Shown here in pieces: positions 62,841-64,000 of a stretch of 64,000 bases of DNA. Position 1 is the stretch's first letter. Each line of letters starts with the position of its first letter. Source of the stretch: UBA2991 sp965221735. GTDB taxonomy: Bacteria; Chloroflexota; Dehalococcoidia; Tepidiformales; Tepidiformaceae. The notes under the pieces were generated by a model. That model did not search any database. It was not told the DNA's origin and was given only the letters and a program-made list of their open reading frames with translations. The position numbers and the translations under genes are program-made. Where the stretch lies: NCBI GenBank assembly GCA_965221735.1, contig OZ244910.1, positions 1,736,001 to 1,800,000 of the forward strand. The letters are read 5' to 3'.

Positions 62841-63773
62841 CTAGTTTTCTGGGTCCTCGGCCTCTTCGGCGCCGTCGCTCTCTTCGGACTCTCCGTCACC
62901 CTCGCCGTCTTCGCCGGCTTCTTCTTCGGGCTCGGGCTCGGGGGTGGGCGCGTCGGGGTTGGGGGCGCGGGTGATGGTGACCGACTCCATGACGTCGCCC
63001 TGGACGATGGCGTTGACGACATCCATCCCCTCGATGACGCGGCCGAAGGGGTAGAAGCTGTCGCGGTTTCCCGCATCGAAGTCGAGGGCGGGGTTGTCCT
63101 TCAGGTTGATGAAGAACTGGCTGCCGAAGTAGGGCTGTCCGGCGCCCTTCGCCATCGCGACCGTGCCGGTCTCGTTGCGAACTTCGTTGGGCTCGTCGCC
63201 GGTGATGTAGCCGGGACTGCCGCGGCCGGTTCCGGTGGGGTCGCCGCCCTGGACGACGAAGTTCTCGACGACACGGTGGAAGACGAGGCCATCAAAGAAG
63301 CGGTTCTCGGCGAGGAAGACGAAGCTGTTGACGGTGTTCGGCGCGATGTCGGCGAACAGCTCGATGACGATGTCGCCCTTCGCCGTTGAGATGGTGGCGG
63401 TGTAGAGCTCGCCCTCGGGGTCGATGACGAATTCGGCGAACTCGTAGTTGCGCACGATGACCTCGGCGGGGTCCTCGGCCTCGGTCGGCTCGGCGGCAAC
63501 GGTCTCTTCCGCGGCGGGGGGAGTGGGCAGGTCGTCGATGTCGGCCTCGCCGCCCGTGTTGGGCAAGAACGCCGCGAGCGAGATGCCGGCGACCATGAGC
63601 ACGACGCCAACCGCGGCGAACGTCGCGAGCGCCGCTCGGCCCGTGAACAGGTTCATGGGGAAGCCCGGCTTGTAGGACTGGCCCTGGCCGCCGCTGACGT
63701 AGCGCCGCTGACGGCGTTGACGCTGGCCCCGGTGCTGCTGGCTGCGTTGCTGGCGGCGTCGGTTAGGGGGCAA
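62841..63773 (-). CDS. membrane-anchored peptidyl-prolyl isomerase (cyclophilin)
   Basis: This 310-residue protein has a Gln/Arg-rich cytoplasmic start, a membrane helix (ALATFAAVGVVLMVAGISLAAFL, about 48-70), a linker, a cyclophilin domain (about 118-275) with FFDGLVFHRVVENFVVQGGD and FGSQFFI, and a very acidic tail. It probably folds secreted proteins outside the membrane. The start is TTG after GAGGG; no ATG precedes the basic N-terminus. Confidence 0.88.
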   Translation of the reverse strand: MPPNRRRQQRSQQHRGQRQRRQRRYVSGGQGQSYKPGFPMNLFTGRAALATFAAVGVVLMVAGISLAAFLPNTGGEADIDDLPTPPAAEETVAAEPTEAEDPAEVIVRNYEFAEFVIDPEGELYTATISTAKGDIVIELFADIAPNTVNSFVFLAENRFFDGLVFHRVVENFVVQGGDPTGTGRGSPGYITGDEPNEVRNETGTVAMAKGAGQPYFGSQFFINLKDNPALDFDAGNRDSFYPFGRVIEGMDVVNAIVQGDVMESVTITRAPNPDAPTPEPEPEEEAGEDGEGDGESEESDGAEEAEDPEN

Positions 63774-63861
63774 GGCGGCCCTCGGTGTGCGGTCGTGTTG
63801 CTCGCGTCATGGCTGCGGCTGCGAGTATACGAAGGCGGGGGCTAGGCGAAACTTGCCCGCC

Positions 63862-64000
63862 TCAGGCGCCGGTGTGGCCGAGCTTCGCGAGCTCCTCGCG
63901 GGTAACCTCGCGGTCGTCCCAGGGGATGGATTCGCCGCCGAGCTCGATGGAGCGCTCGTGGCCCTTCCCGCAGATGACGATGCTGTCGCCGGGTTGGGCG
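63862..64000 (-). CDS. murE: UDP-N-acetylmuramoyl-tripeptide synthetase MurE (3' end only)
   Basis: The last ~45 codons are in the window, reading QPGDSIVICGKGHERSIEL and then PWDDREVTREEL before TGA. The GKGHE element followed by a DDRE segment is the C-terminal signature of MurE, which adds the third amino acid to the peptidoglycan stem. The rest lies beyond the right edge. It implies a peptidoglycan pathway in this organism. Confidence 0.82.
   Translation of the reverse strand, partial: AQPGDSIVICGKGHERSIELGGESIPWDDREVTREELAKLGHTGA

Overview
The window is about 64 kb of high-GC, tightly packed bacterial chromosome. Gene content (PyrR-regulated pyr operon, recA-recX-rny run, murE, Ku/LigD, many class III CoA-transferases, MaoC hydratases, VOC and nitrilase enzymes) suggests a free-living aerobe. 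My best guess is an uncultured Chloroflexota of the Dehalococcoidia/SAR202 type; this is inference from gene style, and no marker here proves it. Only one tRNA (Asn) was seen, with no rRNA, CRISPR array or recognisable insertion sequence.

Layout. 1-14 kb: a repeat-bearing HExxH peptidase cut by the left edge, a VOC protein, an MFS transporter, a hemerythrin-like protein, a VapBC toxin-antitoxin pair with a clear operator, a methyltransferase, a HAD phosphatase, fumarase, a three-gene ABC exporter, MsrA, a YbaY-like lipoprotein, a DoxX protein and a surface protein. 14.3-23 kb: the most unusual region, a squalene-epoxidase/oxidosqualene-cyclase fusion, an RND exporter with a frameshift, and a GPP34 (GOLPH3-like)/cytochrome P450 fusion. 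Together these look like a compact bacterial sterol or oxidised-triterpenoid locus. 23-25.3 kb: tRNA-Asn, an AarF/ABC1 kinase and a small Cys/His-rich gene bracketed by 24-bp direct repeats.

25.3-34.4 kb: the pyrimidine operon pyrR-pyrB-pyrC-carA-(GNAT)-(membrane protein)-carB-pyrK, joined by stop/start overlaps. It is preceded by a PyrR-binding hairpin that overlaps the ribosome-binding site of a 20-residue leader peptide, which is itself coupled to pyrR. 34.5-40.7 kb: a coiled-coil membrane protein, recA with a LexA-type SOS box inside its promoter, recX, rny, a PHP phosphoesterase, fabZ and small membrane proteins. 41-47.4 kb: acetyl-CoA synthetase, then on the other strand a bacterial NHEJ set (Ku, zinc-ribbon protein, LigD, small coupled protein).

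47.4-49.1 kb: a c-di-AMP (ydaO/yuaA-type) riboswitch in front of a lysine-2,3-aminomutase-like radical SAM gene, followed by an intrinsic terminator. 49.1-62 kb: acyl-CoA and oxidative catabolism (enoyl-CoA hydratase, double CaiB, nitrilase; then LEH-type epoxide hydrolase, muconolactone-isomerase-like, flavin reductase, Rieske, two MaoC and two CaiB genes), with a CinA protein between. 62-64 kb: a PIN/DUF7662-like pair, a membrane-anchored cyclophilin and the 3' end of murE.
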